NCBI RefSeq assembly: GCF_041734645.1
Contig: NZ_CP162010.1
Location: 1,858,255-1,922,254, forward strand
Source of the DNA: Rodentibacter sp901420285
Lineage (GTDB): Bacteria > Pseudomonadota > Gammaproteobacteria > Enterobacterales > Pasteurellaceae
Length of the DNA stretch: 64,000 nucleotides
Reading direction: 5' to 3'
Below, piece by piece: positions 36,565-46,127 of this stretch. Within the stretch, counting starts at the first letter, position 1. Every line of letters begins with the position of its first letter. A model generated the notes under the pieces. It was not told where the DNA came from. It did not search any database and saw only the letters and a program-made list of their open reading frames with translations. The position numbers and the translations under genes are program-made.

Positions 36565-37623
36565 TTATAGTTCGTTGTCGGCAGTATCGTCGTCGAGTTG
36601 CTCAATATCTGCCATTAGTGCCTGTTCGGGATTTGCAACCAATTCCGCACGAAGTTTAGCTTCAAGTTCGTCCGCTTTCGCCGGGTTTTCATGCAACCAT
36701 TTCATAGCGTTTGCTTTACCTTGACCGATCTTTTCACCGTTGTAGGCATACCAAGCGCCGGATTTCTCCACAAGTTTATGTTTTACGCCCAATTCAATCA
36801 GTTCGCCGGCCTTTGAAATGCCTTCGCCATAAAGGATTTGGAAATCCACTTGACGGAAAGGGGCGGCCAATTTATTTTTCACCACTTTTACGCGGGTTTC
36901 GTTACCAATGACTTCCTCGCCGTCTTTCACCGAACCGGTGCGACGAATATCCAGTCGCACGGAAGAATAGAATTTCAGCGCGTTACCGCCCGTTGTAGTT
37001 TCCGGATTGCCGAACATCACACCGATTTTCATCCGAATTTGGTTAATAAACACGACTAAGCAGTTTGCATTTTTAATTTGACCGGTCAATTTACGTAACG
37101 CTTGGGACATCAAACGCGCTTGTAACCCCATATGCGAATCGCCCATCTCGCCTTCGATTTCCGCTTTCGGCGTCAATGCAGCGACAGAGTCCACAATCAC
37201 AACATCTACCGCACCGGAACGTACTAAAGCGTCACAGATTTCCAACGCTTGCTCGCCGTTATCCGGTTGGGAAACCAATAATTCTTTTACATCTACGCCA
37301 AGTTTCGCCGCATAAATCGGATCCAGCGCATGTTCCGCATCAATAAAGGCACAGGTTTTACCTGCTTTTTGCGCTTGCGCAATAACGGAGAGAGTTAGCG
37401 TAGTTTTACCGGAGGACTCCGGCCCGAAGATTTCGACGATACGTCCCATCGGCAAACCGCCGATCCCCAACGCGACATCCAGGCCGATTGAGCCGGTTGA
37501 AACCGATTCGACATCAAGCGCTTTGGTATCGCCCAATTTCATAATCGAACCCTTACCAAATTGCTTTTCAATTTGACCTAATGCCGCCGCAAGGGCTTTT
37601 TGTTTTTCTTCTTGAGTCGCCAT
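36565..37623 (-). CDS. recA: Recombinase RecA
   Basis: A 352-residue ATP-dependent strand-exchange protein. Walker A is GPESSGKTTL near residue 67, Walker B region VVIVDSVAAL, the DNA-binding L2 loop region FGNPETTTGGNALKFYSSVR, and an acidic tail (DIEQLDDDTADNEL). It also triggers LexA self-cleavage and is required for uptake-mediated transformation. Expression is presumably SOS-controlled through the LexA box upstream. Confidence 0.99.
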   Translation of the reverse strand: MATQEEKQKALAAALGQIEKQFGKGSIMKLGDTKALDVESVSTGSIGLDVALGIGGLPMGRIVEIFGPESSGKTTLTLSVIAQAQKAGKTCAFIDAEHALDPIYAAKLGVDVKELLVSQPDNGEQALEICDALVRSGAVDVVIVDSVAALTPKAEIEGEMGDSHMGLQARLMSQALRKLTGQIKNANCLVVFINQIRMKIGVMFGNPETTTGGNALKFYSSVRLDIRRTGSVKDGEEVIGNETRVKVVKNKLAAPFRQVDFQILYGEGISKAGELIELGVKHKLVEKSGAWYAYNGEKIGQGKANAMKWLHENPAKADELEAKLRAELVANPEQALMADIEQLDDDTADNEL

Positions 37624-37678
37624 GTTATAACCTTAACCTTTTTTTATTAAACGGAATAAAATTTCGTGTAGATTCTAT

Positions 37679-37694
37679 CTGTATTGATATACAG
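37679..37694. promoter_or_regulatory. LexA (SOS) box upstream of recA
   Basis: CTGTATTGATATACAG matches the CTGT-N8-ACAG consensus, with an AT-rich spacer, 56 nt before the recA start. Confidence 0.92.
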
Positions 37695-37767
37695 TATCAA
37701 GAGAAATTTTGATCTTTGCAAAAAAATGTGAAAAAGATCGCAAAGCTTATATAGTTTTGCTTAAAAA

Positions 37768-38610
37768 TTAACGGTTTAGATAATCCCATAAGGCATTAAG
37801 TGATGCGCTAGCGTCTTGCGTGCCCAAATCATACATGGCTTGAATTTTTGCCGGATTTTTTTCTAAACGGCCGATTTTGAGATCTTGCGAAGGGCGAATC
37901 ACAAAAATTTCCCCCGTCTCCTCCGCTTTTAGCACCGCATCCAATTGCCGATTATAAACCTCATGGCGATTTATCAACGCTTCCGCCAATTTAGGATATT
38001 TCCGATAAAAAAGAGAAGGCAAAACGGCGGACATCTTTTCTTTCCGATAGCCCGCTGAGCGAGTAAGCACGACAATCCATTTATCGCAACCGCACGTACG
38101 GGCAAAATCAAGCGGAATACTGTCCGCAATGCCGCCGTCTAAATATTTTTGCCCGTCCAGTTCCACCATTTTCGAGACGAACGGCATTGCAGAGGTGGCG
38201 CGCAACACTTCCATTTGCGCAAACACATCGCTGATTTTACGATATTCTGCAGCACCGCTTTCGACATTCGTCAGCGTTGCGTAAAACTTAACAGCGGATT
38301 GCGCAAAGGCCGCTTGGTCGAAAGGATCGAGTGTCATCGGCAGTTCATAAAAAGCAAAATCTTTATTTATGATATTACCCGTGGTAAGCAAACTGCAAAG
38401 CCCCATATAACGTTTATCGCCGAGGAATTCGAGGTTATAACGCAACGCCCGCCCTTTTTGATTGGAGGCATAATTTACGCCAAACAACGCCCCTGCCGAC
38501 ACGCCCACGATCGTATCAATGTTAATCCGCTGTTCCAGCAACACATCCAGCACCGCCGCGCTAAAAAGCCCGCGCATCCCGCCGCCTTCTAATACTAATC
38601 CGATTTTCAT
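37768..38610 (-). CDS. Patatin-like phospholipase, YjjU-like
   Basis: A 280-residue patatin-fold lipid hydrolase. The oxyanion loop GGGMRG is at residues 9-14, the nucleophile serine in GVSAG near residue 40, and the catalytic Asp in DGG near residue 160 (KYLDGGIADSIPL). There is no signal peptide, so it is probably cytoplasmic. The substrate is unknown. Confidence 0.9.
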   Translation of the reverse strand: MKIGLVLEGGGMRGLFSAAVLDVLLEQRINIDTIVGVSAGALFGVNYASNQKGRALRYNLEFLGDKRYMGLCSLLTTGNIINKDFAFYELPMTLDPFDQAAFAQSAVKFYATLTNVESGAAEYRKISDVFAQMEVLRATSAMPFVSKMVELDGQKYLDGGIADSIPLDFARTCGCDKWIVVLTRSAGYRKEKMSAVLPSLFYRKYPKLAEALINRHEVYNRQLDAVLKAEETGEIFVIRPSQDLKIGRLEKNPAKIQAMYDLGTQDASASLNALWDYLNR

Positions 38611-38712
38611 CGCGTTCCTTATTCATAAATAGGCGCAAATTCTAACATTTTTTTAGCTTTAACTTGGCTAACAATATATTGAGTAAAATTCAAAGTAAAT
38701 TGAATGCAATAA

Positions 38713-38752
38713 CAACACCGCATTGGAATTGGTTCCAATGCGGTGCTATTTG
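38713..38752. repeat. Inverted pair of the dispersed repeat (hairpin)
   Basis: A one-base variant ACACCGCATTG (38715-38725) faces an exact CAATGCGGTGC (38736-38746); the arms CACCGCATTGGAA and TTCCAATGCGGTG pair perfectly around a 4-nt loop. It lies between the rep end and the patatin start and could terminate rep. Confidence 0.85.
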
Positions 38753-38811
38753 ATGAAGGTAATTTTCGCTTTGTGTAGCAGCTATATTATGGCGATTTTT
38801 CTAAGTGCAAA

Positions 38812-40824
38812 CTAACCGTTTAAAATCGTACGCAAACGATCTAACTGACTTTGCGTTTGCTGTTGTTTTTGTTCCGTCGTTAATTTTGGTTTGTCACGTT
38901 CCCACAGGACATCGTCATGCGGCAACTCGGCTAAGAAACGGCTCGCTTCAGGGCGCACCAATTCGCCGTATTGCCGGCGTTCACGACAAAGAGAAAAGGT
39001 CAACGCTTTTTGCGCACGCGTAATGCCCACATAAGCCAAACGGCGCTCTTCTTCCACATTGTCTTCGTCGATGCTGGTTTGATGCGGCAAAATGCCTTCT
39101 TCCATGCCGATTAAATACACGTATGGAAACTCCAAACCTTTGGACGCATGCAAAGTCATCAGTTGCACCTGATCGCTTTCATCATCGTCCTCGCTGCGCT
39201 CAAGCATATCGCGTAAAGTCAAGCGTGTAACCACTTGATTGAGATTCATCGGTTCGTTGGTTTCGTCACCTTTAAGCATATCCGCCACCCAATCAAACAA
39301 GGTCGCGACGTTTTTACTTTGCATTTCTGCCGCTTTCGGACTTACGGCATATTCATACAAATATTCTTCGTAATGCATCGCCGACAGCATCGAGCGCACG
39401 GCACGCGCTGGTTCGGAACGCTGTATTTCGTCGTGAAGTTCCACGATCCAACGCCCGAATTTTTGCAGCGCATCATAAGCTTTCGGCGTGACGCGTTGAA
39501 TCAGTTCAAATTCAAAAATCGTCTCAAACAAACTAATGTGCTTTTCTTGTGCCAATTCGCCCAATTTTTGCAAAGTCGCCGTACCGATTTCACGTTTCGG
39601 CGTGTTCACAATACGCAAAAATGCCGCATCATCGTCTTGATTCACCACCAAGCGCAAATAAGCCATCATATCCTTGATTTCAGGGCGCGAGAAAAACGAT
39701 GTACCGCCGGAAATTTTGTAGGGAATACGGTTTTGCATCAACACTTTTTCTAACAAACGCGATTGATGATTGCCGCGATATAAAATCGCGTAATCTTTAT
39801 ATTTGGTTTTATGGCTGAAACGGTGCGCAATCAATTCCGCAGCAATGCGCTCCGCTTCGTGCTCTTCGTTTTTCGCTTCAATTACCAATAATTTTTCGCC
39901 TTCACCGATCGTGGAAAACAATTTTTTGTCGAACACGTGCGCGTTGTTATCGATCAAAATATTCGCGCAATGCAAAATGCGTTGGGTGGAGCGATAATTT
40001 TGTTCCAGCTTAATCACTTGCAAACGTGGAAAATCATCACGCAACCGCACCATATTTTCCGGTCGCGCGCCACGCCATGAATAAATGGATTGATCATCAT
40101 CGCCCACTACAGTGAAACAGGCGCGCTCACCCACCAACAACTTAATCAATTCATATTGACTGGTATTGGTGTCTTGATATTCGTCCACCAACAAATAACG
40201 GATTTTCATTTGCCATTTTGAGCGCACTTCTTCATTTTGCTTGAATAACAACGTCGGCAATATAATCAAATCATCAAAATCTAACGCGTTGTAAGCACGA
40301 ATTTGCGCTGCATAGCGCTCATAACATTTGGCGAAAGTTTGATATTTGGCATCGCGCGCAAGCGCATAAGCTTGCTTCGGCGAAATTAAATCGTTCTTCC
40401 AGTTGGAAATCGCCGCAATCAGCTCGCGCAACAAATCCTTATCTTCTTTTAACACGTCTGCAGTGAGTTCTTTGACAAGTGCGAATTGATCGTGCTCGTC
40501 GAATAAAGTCATATTTGATTTAAATCCGAGAGCTTTATATTCGTGCTTGATGATGTCAAAACCCAGCGTATGGAAAGTGGAAACCGTCAAGCCCTTGGAT
40601 TGTTCTTTGCCGATGGAATGCGCGACCCGCTCCTTCATTTCACGTGCGGCTTTATTAGTGAAAGTAACGGCCGCAATGTGCTTTGGCAAATAACCGCAAT
40701 GTGCGATTAAATGAGCGATTTTGTTGATAATCACGCGCGTTTTACCGGAGCCCGCCCCGGCTAACACAAGACAAGGCCCGCTGACGAATTCGACAGCTTG
40801 TTGCTGTTGGGGATTGAGTTTCAT
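38812..40824 (-). CDS. rep: ATP-dependent DNA helicase Rep
   Basis: A 670-residue superfamily-1A 3'-5' helicase that helps replication forks past obstacles. It shows the Q motif and Walker A (LNPQQQQAVEF, LAGAGSGKT), motif II LVDEYQDTN, motif III GDDDQSIYSWRGA, motif IV EQNYRS, and motif V/VI LMTLHASKGLEFPYV and YVGITRAQ. Length matches E. coli Rep. Confidence 0.97.
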   Translation of the reverse strand: MKLNPQQQQAVEFVSGPCLVLAGAGSGKTRVIINKIAHLIAHCGYLPKHIAAVTFTNKAAREMKERVAHSIGKEQSKGLTVSTFHTLGFDIIKHEYKALGFKSNMTLFDEHDQFALVKELTADVLKEDKDLLRELIAAISNWKNDLISPKQAYALARDAKYQTFAKCYERYAAQIRAYNALDFDDLIILPTLLFKQNEEVRSKWQMKIRYLLVDEYQDTNTSQYELIKLLVGERACFTVVGDDDQSIYSWRGARPENMVRLRDDFPRLQVIKLEQNYRSTQRILHCANILIDNNAHVFDKKLFSTIGEGEKLLVIEAKNEEHEAERIAAELIAHRFSHKTKYKDYAILYRGNHQSRLLEKVLMQNRIPYKISGGTSFFSRPEIKDMMAYLRLVVNQDDDAAFLRIVNTPKREIGTATLQKLGELAQEKHISLFETIFEFELIQRVTPKAYDALQKFGRWIVELHDEIQRSEPARAVRSMLSAMHYEEYLYEYAVSPKAAEMQSKNVATLFDWVADMLKGDETNEPMNLNQVVTRLTLRDMLERSEDDDESDQVQLMTLHASKGLEFPYVYLIGMEEGILPHQTSIDEDNVEEERRLAYVGITRAQKALTFSLCRERRQYGELVRPEASRFLAELPHDDVLWERDKPKLTTEQKQQQTQSQLDRLRTILNG

Positions 40825-40860
40825 GTTTATTGTAAATACGTATTCATAAAAACTTGGTTT

Positions 40861-41208
40861 TTACCGCTTCGCTCCTTCGTTTAGGAGAGATGACAACGAA
40901 GCGACAAAAAAGATAGAAAATACCGAAATTATGGAGCAGTTGCACAACGCTAAAATTACCCTTGCAAAATAGCACCGCATTGAAGCCGCTTTCAATGCGG
41001 TGCTATCTTTTAATGCAAACTCAGACTTTAATGTATCCGGTAAAAACGACAGCGGCACATCTAAAATCGGTAAGTCCCATTGCTGTGCCATTTTAAGATC
41101 GCAGGCTGTGCCGGTATAGGCGGTGTATTTTTCGGTAGAGTCGAGAGGTGCCGCGACAGCACCGCATTCGGACAAGACGAAGAGTGCGCTTAGTAAAAAT
41201 AATGTTTT
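40861..41208 (-). pseudogene. YceK/YidQ-like lipoprotein gene, frameshifted at its start
   Basis: The frame SECGAVAAPLDSTEKYTAYTGT...QWDLPILDVPLSFLPDTL resembles the small YceK/YidQ (DUF1375) lipoproteins. It lacks a proper start: the ATG overlapping the coaD stop reads MKKHYFY and ends, because six A follow ATG. With seven A the frame would be MKKTLFLLSALFVLSECGA, a normal lipoprotein signal. The lipobox LSEC has an unusual Glu before Cys. The 3' end runs into an inverted pair of the dispersed repeat (KDSTALKAASMRC), replacing the normal end. It could be a pseudogene, a slippage-switched gene or a sequencing error. Confidence 0.65.
40966..41009. repeat. Inverted pair of the dispersed repeat (hairpin)
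   Basis: Exact copies at 40972-40982 and 40993-41003 face each other. The extended arms ATAGCACCGCATTGAA and TTCAATGCGGTGCTAT pair perfectly and are flanked by A-run and T-run, as in a bidirectional terminator. Confidence 0.92.
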
Positions 41209-41209
41209 T

Positions 41210-41692
41210 TCATCGCGCTTTTAAGGCTTGTAATACCGGCATCGGAACTAACGCTGACACATCCCCACCATGCAAATAAATCTCGCGCACAATAGTGGAC
41301 GAGACAAATGCCCACTTTTCGGTCGGCGGGAAAAATAAACTGTCCACACCTTCGGTTAATAAACGATTAAGCGCAGCAAGTTGCAATTCATATTCAAAAT
41401 CCGTCGTGGTACGCACACCACGAATAATGGCGGAAATATGGCGCGCTTGAATCACTTTTGCCAATAAATCAGAAAAGCCGAACACTTCTACATTCGGTAA
41501 ATGCGCAACAGAACGACGCGCCAATTCTACTCGTTCTTCCAGCGAGAAGAGCGGATTTTTGCGCGGACTGTTCGCCACCGCCACCCAAACGCGCGGAAAA
41601 ATAGCCGCACTTCGCACAATAATATCTAAATGCCCGTTAGTGAGCGGGTCAAAGGTGCCGGGATAAATTACCGAACTGGCTGTCGTCATCAT
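41210..41692 (-). CDS. coaD: Phosphopantetheine adenylyltransferase
   Basis: A 160-residue enzyme of coenzyme A synthesis, converting 4'-phosphopantetheine and ATP to dephospho-CoA. It shows the nucleotidyltransferase motif YPGTFDPLTNGHLDI at the N-terminus, RGVRTTTDFEYELQLAALN in the middle, and the C-terminal WAFVSSTIVREI motif. GGAG lies just upstream of two adjacent ATG codons. Its 5' end overlaps the 3' end of waaA by 44 nt. Confidence 0.96.
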   Translation of the reverse strand: MMTTASSVIYPGTFDPLTNGHLDIIVRSAAIFPRVWVAVANSPRKNPLFSLEERVELARRSVAHLPNVEVFGFSDLLAKVIQARHISAIIRGVRTTTDFEYELQLAALNRLLTEGVDSLFFPPTEKWAFVSSTIVREIYLHGGDVSALVPMPVLQALKAR

Positions 41693-42968
41693 TGCGCTCC
41701 AAATAAGGTTTTAATAAATCTAACAAACGTTGTAACGCGCCTTGATTTTCCACTAATACTTCATGGCCGGCCCATCCAAGACGTTTACGCGCCGCTTGCG
41801 AATTAAGCAGCGCTTCCACTGCGCGTTCCAGCGCGTCTGCGCTTGCATTCACTTCCAGCACACCTTGCACTTCCAGTAGCATTCTAAATACTTCGGGAAA
41901 ATTAAAAGTATGCTTGCCGCTAATCACCGGAATTTTAAAGGCCAACGGTTCAAGCGGATTATGTCCGCCGTGTTTCACTAAGCTGCCGCCTACAAAAGCA
42001 ATATCAGACACACCGTACATCACCATCATTTCCCCCATGGTGTCGCCCAAAATCACTTGCGTATCGGCACTCGGCAGTTCCCCCGTAGAACGACGGATAA
42101 AATGAAATTTTTCCTGTTGCAGTAATCTGGCCACCGCATTAAACCGTTCGGGATGACGCGGTACAAGCAACAACAATAAATTCGGGTATTTTTTCAGCAA
42201 GCGACGGTGAGTTTTTAGAATGATTTCCTCTTCGCCTTCGTGCGTGCTGGCGGCAATCCATACCGAACGTTGTAACCGCCACTGACGGCGCAAGATTTCA
42301 ATGCGGTGCTGAAGTTCACTCGTAATTACCAAATCGTACTTAATGTTACCGGTAAGCTGCAGCTTTTCTTTTGGATAACCGAGCTCCAAAAAACGTTTAC
42401 CGCTGATTTGATCTTGCGGCGCAATCAAACTAATTTGCGACCACATAGACTGTAAATGCGCACGCACTTTGCCGTAACGACGCGCAGAACGTGCCGACAA
42501 GCGAGCATTTGCCACAATAAAAGGCACATTTCGACAATGTAGTTGTCGGATTAGATTCGGCCAGAGTTCCGTTTCAATTACAATGCACAATTTCGGCCGG
42601 ATAAAATCAATGAAACGATTGATTGCGCAGGGTAAATCATAAGGCAAATAGCAATGCGTCACGTCGCTGCCAAAAGCGGCTTTGACGCGGTCGGAACCGG
42701 TCGGCGTAACCGTAGTAAATGTGATGGGTAAAGCCGGATAAGTTTGTCGAATTTTGCGCACCAACGGCGTGGCGGCAATGACTTCACCTACGGAAGCTGC
42801 ATGAATAATGATGCCGTGCGGATTCGGTTTAGCCAACGCGCCGTAAAATCCATAGCGTTCGCCGAGCCTTTTTCGATAATTTGGCGCCTTAAAACCACGC
42901 GTCCACATAAAGATAAGCACCAGCGGCTGAATGAGGTACATCAGGCCGGTATAAAAAAAACGCCACAT
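41649..42968 (-). CDS. waaA: Kdo transferase (lipid A 3-deoxy-D-manno-octulosonate transferase)
   Basis: A 439-residue GT30 glycosyltransferase adding Kdo to lipid IVA at the inner membrane. It has an N-terminal membrane anchor (FFYTGLMYLIQPLVLIFMW), the GERYGFYG and HAASVGEVIAATPL motifs, and the donor-site region FVGGSLVKHGGHNPLEPLAF. It is coupled by overlap with coaD, and diverges from the lgtF-like gene. The repeat at 42299-42309 is inside it (QHRIE). Confidence 0.96.
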   Translation of the reverse strand: MWRFFYTGLMYLIQPLVLIFMWTRGFKAPNYRKRLGERYGFYGALAKPNPHGIIIHAASVGEVIAATPLVRKIRQTYPALPITFTTVTPTGSDRVKAAFGSDVTHCYLPYDLPCAINRFIDFIRPKLCIVIETELWPNLIRQLHCRNVPFIVANARLSARSARRYGKVRAHLQSMWSQISLIAPQDQISGKRFLELGYPKEKLQLTGNIKYDLVITSELQHRIEILRRQWRLQRSVWIAASTHEGEEEIILKTHRRLLKKYPNLLLLLVPRHPERFNAVARLLQQEKFHFIRRSTGELPSADTQVILGDTMGEMMVMYGVSDIAFVGGSLVKHGGHNPLEPLAFKIPVISGKHTFNFPEVFRMLLEVQGVLEVNASADALERAVEALLNSQAARKRLGWAGHEVLVENQGALQRLLDLLKPYLERNDDDSQFGNLSRHL

Positions 42969-43029
42969 AAATTAAATTCGGTTATACTTACGAAAATTTT
43001 CAGTAGTATAGCAAAAAAAGGATCGGAAT

Positions 43030-43788
43030 ATGCCAACAATTAGCGTTGCCATGATCGTGAAAAACGAAGCGCAAGATCTCGCGCAATGCTTGGAAACAGT
43101 ACAAGGTTGGACGGATGAAATCGTAATTTTGGACTCCGGTAGCACAGACGACACCAAACGAATCGCATTAAATTACGGCGCCAAATTCTATGAAAACGCC
43201 GATTGGCCAGGTTTCGGCAAACAGCGCCAACTCGCCCAGCAGTATGTCACAAGCGATTATGTGCTTTGGCTGGATGCCGACGAACGCGTCACACCCGAAT
43301 TACGCGAATCCATTAAACAGGCTGTGCAACTTGATTCGCCCCATACTATTTATGAACTACCGCGCGTAAGCGAAGTATTCGGGCGTGAAATTCGCCATTC
43401 GGGTTGGTATCCGGATTATGTGGTGCGTCTATATCGCACCGATTACGCGAACTATAACGATTCCTTAGTACATGAAAAAGTGGAATTTCCGGCAAATGCG
43501 CGTATTGAAAAACTGAAAGGCGATTTGCAACATTTCACTTATAAAAGCATTCATCATTACTTAGTGAAATCGGCGAACTACGCGAAAGCTTGGGCGGATC
43601 AACGCCAAGCCAAAGGCAAAAAAGCTACGCTTTGGCAAGGTGTCAGCCACGCTATCGGCTGTTTTGTGAAAATGTATCTGTTAAAAGCCGGTTTCTTAGA
43701 CGGTAAACAAGGCTTTCTGCTCGCCGTGCTTTCGGCGCATTCTACCTTGGTAAAATATGCGGATTTGTGGGAACGGGAGCAACATTAA
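43030..43788 (+). CDS. lgtF: Lipooligosaccharide core family-2 glycosyltransferase, LgtF/WaaE-like
   Basis: A 252-residue GT-A enzyme with ISVAMIVKNEAQDLAQCLE at the start, LDSGSTDDT, and LWLDADERVTPEL holding the metal-binding DxD. It resembles LgtF/WaaE proteins that add beta-1,4-glucose to heptose I of the LOS inner core. Divergent neighbours waaA-coaD support a LOS role; this linkage is also known in H. influenzae. AAGGA precedes the start. Confidence 0.85.
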   Translation: MPTISVAMIVKNEAQDLAQCLETVQGWTDEIVILDSGSTDDTKRIALNYGAKFYENADWPGFGKQRQLAQQYVTSDYVLWLDADERVTPELRESIKQAVQLDSPHTIYELPRVSEVFGREIRHSGWYPDYVVRLYRTDYANYNDSLVHEKVEFPANARIEKLKGDLQHFTYKSIHHYLVKSANYAKAWADQRQAKGKKATLWQGVSHAIGCFVKMYLLKAGFLDGKQGFLLAVLSAHSTLVKYADLWEREQH

Positions 43789-43795
43789 GGCAAAC

Positions 43796-43832
43796 AAAAA
43801 AGTGCGGTAAATTTGATCTACCGCACTTTTTG
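43796..43832. terminator. Paired uptake-signal terminator between lgtF and tpiA
   Basis: AAAAAGTGCGGTA (AAGTGCGGT 43800-43808) and TACCGCACTTTTT (43820-43828) form a long stem with A/T flanks between two convergent genes. Confidence 0.88.
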
Positions 43833-43851
43833 TTTTCTGATCGAATGAAAA

Positions 43852-44619
43852 TTAATTTTTTGCTGCTGCCGCGGCTTTCACAATCACCGCAAAAGCAGGT
43901 GCTTTAAGCGATGCACCACCGACTAATGCACCGTCGATATCCGGTTGGGTAAATAATTCAGCTGCATTTGAATCATTTACGGAACCGCCGTATTGGATAA
44001 TTACTTGGTCTGCCACTGCCTGGGATTTTTTCGCGATATGACTGCGAATGAACGCATGTACTGCTTGCGCTTGCGCCGGCGTGGCGGATTTGCCGGTACC
44101 GATTGCCCAAATCGGTTCGTAAGCGATTACCGCACCATTAAAGGCTTCAACGCCTAACGCATTGAGCACCGCATCGATTTGACGCGCGCACACTTCTTCG
44201 GTTTTACCCGCTTCGTTTTCCGCTTCGGATTCACCGATGCACAATACCGGCACTAAACCCGCTTCTTTTAATGCGCAGAATTTTTTCGCGATGAATTCAT
44301 CGCTTTCTTTATGATAGGTACGACGCTCGGAGTGACCGATAATAATATATTTAGCCCCGAAATCTTTTAACATTTCAGTGGAAATATCGCCGGTAAATGC
44401 ACCTTTTACGTTCACATCCACGTTTTGTGCGCCTAAGGCGATCTGACTGCCTTTTAAGGCAGCTTCTGCTTCGGCAAGATACATCACCGGCGGAGCGATT
44501 GCCACGCCGCAGCCTTCAACACCGGCTAATTCAGTTTTTAGATGTTCGATTAATTCTTTGGTAAACGCTTTACTACCGTTTAATTTCCAGTTACCCATAA
44601 CTAAGGGACGACGTGCCAT
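43852..44619 (-). CDS. tpiA: Triosephosphate isomerase
   Basis: A 255-residue TIM-barrel glycolytic enzyme interconverting dihydroxyacetone phosphate and glyceraldehyde 3-phosphate. Catalytic residues are visible: GNWKLNGS (Asn/Lys), GHSERRTYH (His) and AYEPIWAIGTGKSAT (Glu and loop 6). Normal length. Confidence 0.98.
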   Translation of the reverse strand: MARRPLVMGNWKLNGSKAFTKELIEHLKTELAGVEGCGVAIAPPVMYLAEAEAALKGSQIALGAQNVDVNVKGAFTGDISTEMLKDFGAKYIIIGHSERRTYHKESDEFIAKKFCALKEAGLVPVLCIGESEAENEAGKTEEVCARQIDAVLNALGVEAFNGAVIAYEPIWAIGTGKSATPAQAQAVHAFIRSHIAKKSQAVADQVIIQYGGSVNDSNAAELFTQPDIDGALVGGASLKAPAFAVIVKAAAAAKN

Positions 44620-44790
44620 TTTAGTTTCTCCGTATTAATTAATAACGCGGCTACTATACCAAATTTTCGATTTGATTTTTTGTTCAAAATCACAAATCTA
44701 AAATTTTTCTCCCCGAGCGCGTGCTTCTTTGGCATGAAAAAGCTACAATTTACTGTATAGAATCAATAAAAAATAACCAATTTTATAAAA
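44620..44790. other. tpiA / GNAT divergent intergenic region
   Basis: This 171-nt gap holds the tpiA ribosome-binding site and AT-rich sequence, with a possible minus-strand TATAGT -10 at about 44651. No repeat copy is present. Confidence 0.4.
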
Positions 44791-45240
44791 ATGAAGATTT
44801 TCAAAGCCGAACAATGGAACATTGAAGTACTATTGCCTCTTTTTGAACATTACCGTCGCGCCAACGGAATGACGGAAAACCCCGAGCGTACTCTAACTTT
44901 CTTAACCAATCGCATTCGTTTTAATGAAAGTCTATTTTTTATCGCAGTAGATGAACAGGATGTAGATAAACAAGATAAAGCGGTAGGCTTTATTCAACTT
45001 TATCCCCGCCTCTCTTCCTTGCAGTTACAGCGTTATTGGCAATTAACCGATATTTACGTAACAAATCGTCCCCAACAAGCGGAAATTTATGCAGCGTTAA
45101 TCTCCAAAGCGAAAGATTTCGTACTTTATACCCAGTCAAACCGCCTTGTCGCCGAATTAGGACAAGCCCAACATAAATTGTTAGAACGCGAAGGCTTCAA
45201 ATTAAACCCGAAAAAAAGCCTGTTTGAATTGAGTTTATAA
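44791..45240 (+). CDS. GNAT-family N-acetyltransferase
   Basis: A 149-residue protein with a GNAT-like layout: AVGFIQLYPRLSSLQLQRYWQLTDIYV as the central beta-strands and IYAALISKAKDFV in place of the acetyl-CoA helix, although the classical R/QxxGxG/A loop is weak. The substrate is unknown. Its stop overlaps the xerC start by one base, so the two are probably co-translated. Confidence 0.75.
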   Translation: MKIFKAEQWNIEVLLPLFEHYRRANGMTENPERTLTFLTNRIRFNESLFFIAVDEQDVDKQDKAVGFIQLYPRLSSLQLQRYWQLTDIYVTNRPQQAEIYAALISKAKDFVLYTQSNRLVAELGQAQHKLLEREGFKLNPKKSLFELSL

Positions 45241-46127
45241 TGCAAACCGAACTGCAATCTTATTGGGATTATTTGCGCATTGAACGCCAGGTCAGTCCGC
45301 ACACGCTCGTTAACTATCAACGCCAACTCAATGCGGTGCTAAAATTGCTTGCTGAGCAAGACATTCGACAATGGCAGCAAATTACGCCGAATATTGTGCG
45401 TTTTGTTCTAGTACAAAGTAAAAAAGCCGGGCTCAAAGAAAAAAGCCTGGCTTTACGTTTGTCTGCCCTTCGGCGATTTTTTAGTTATTTGGTGCAACAA
45501 GGCAAATTGAACGTTAACCCTGCCACCGGCATCTCCGCACCAAAAGCGGGTAAGCATTTGCCGAAAAATATCGACAGCGATCAAATTCAACGATTATTCG
45601 CCAATGACAGTAAAGAACCTATTGATATTCGCGATCGGGCGATTTTAGAGCTTATGTATAGTTCAGGCTTACGTTTATCGGAATTGCAAGGCTTGAACTT
45701 AAACAGCATTAACACGCGAACACGAGAAGTACGCGTGTTAGGAAAAGGGAATAAAGAACGCATTGTACCATTCGGACATTACGCCTCGCGCGCGCTGCAA
45801 CAATGGCTTAAAGTGAGGTTACTCTTCAATCCGAAAGATGAGGCCTTATTCGTCAGCCAATTAGGCAACCGCATTTCCCATCGCTCCATTCAAAAACGGC
45901 TGGAAACATGGGGGATTCGTCAAGGCTTAAGCAGTCATTTGAACCCGCATAAACTGCGCCATTCTTTTGCCACGCATATGTTGGAAGCCAGTTCCGATCT
46001 GCGCGCGGTACAAGAATTGCTCGGACACAGCAATCTTTCTACAACCCAAATTTATACCCATCTCAATTTCCAACATCTCGCTGATGTTTATGACCAAGCT
46101 CATCCACGCGCGAAGCGGAAAAAGTAA
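45240..46127 (+). CDS. xerC: Site-specific tyrosine recombinase XerC
   Basis: A 295-residue recombinase that, with XerD, resolves chromosome dimers at dif. It has an N-terminal SAM-like core-binding domain (residues 1-90) and a catalytic domain with Arg in SGLRLSELQGL, HKLRHSFATHML (H-x-x-R), LLGHSNLSTTQ (His) and the nucleophile Tyr in IYTHL. The dispersed repeat at 45329-45339 encodes NAVLK in the N-terminal domain. Confidence 0.97.
   Translation: MQTELQSYWDYLRIERQVSPHTLVNYQRQLNAVLKLLAEQDIRQWQQITPNIVRFVLVQSKKAGLKEKSLALRLSALRRFFSYLVQQGKLNVNPATGISAPKAGKHLPKNIDSDQIQRLFANDSKEPIDIRDRAILELMYSSGLRLSELQGLNLNSINTRTREVRVLGKGNKERIVPFGHYASRALQQWLKVRLLFNPKDEALFVSQLGNRISHRSIQKRLETWGIRQGLSSHLNPHKLRHSFATHMLEASSDLRAVQELLGHSNLSTTQIYTHLNFQHLADVYDQAHPRAKRKK

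Noticed and set aside
17477..44176. Near-matches such as GCACCGCATCG (17477, 37932, 44166), GCACCGCATTC (27293, 41159, 53091) and CAATGCGGTGA (18771)
   Set aside because: Not counted among the exact copies, although some may be decaying members of the family.
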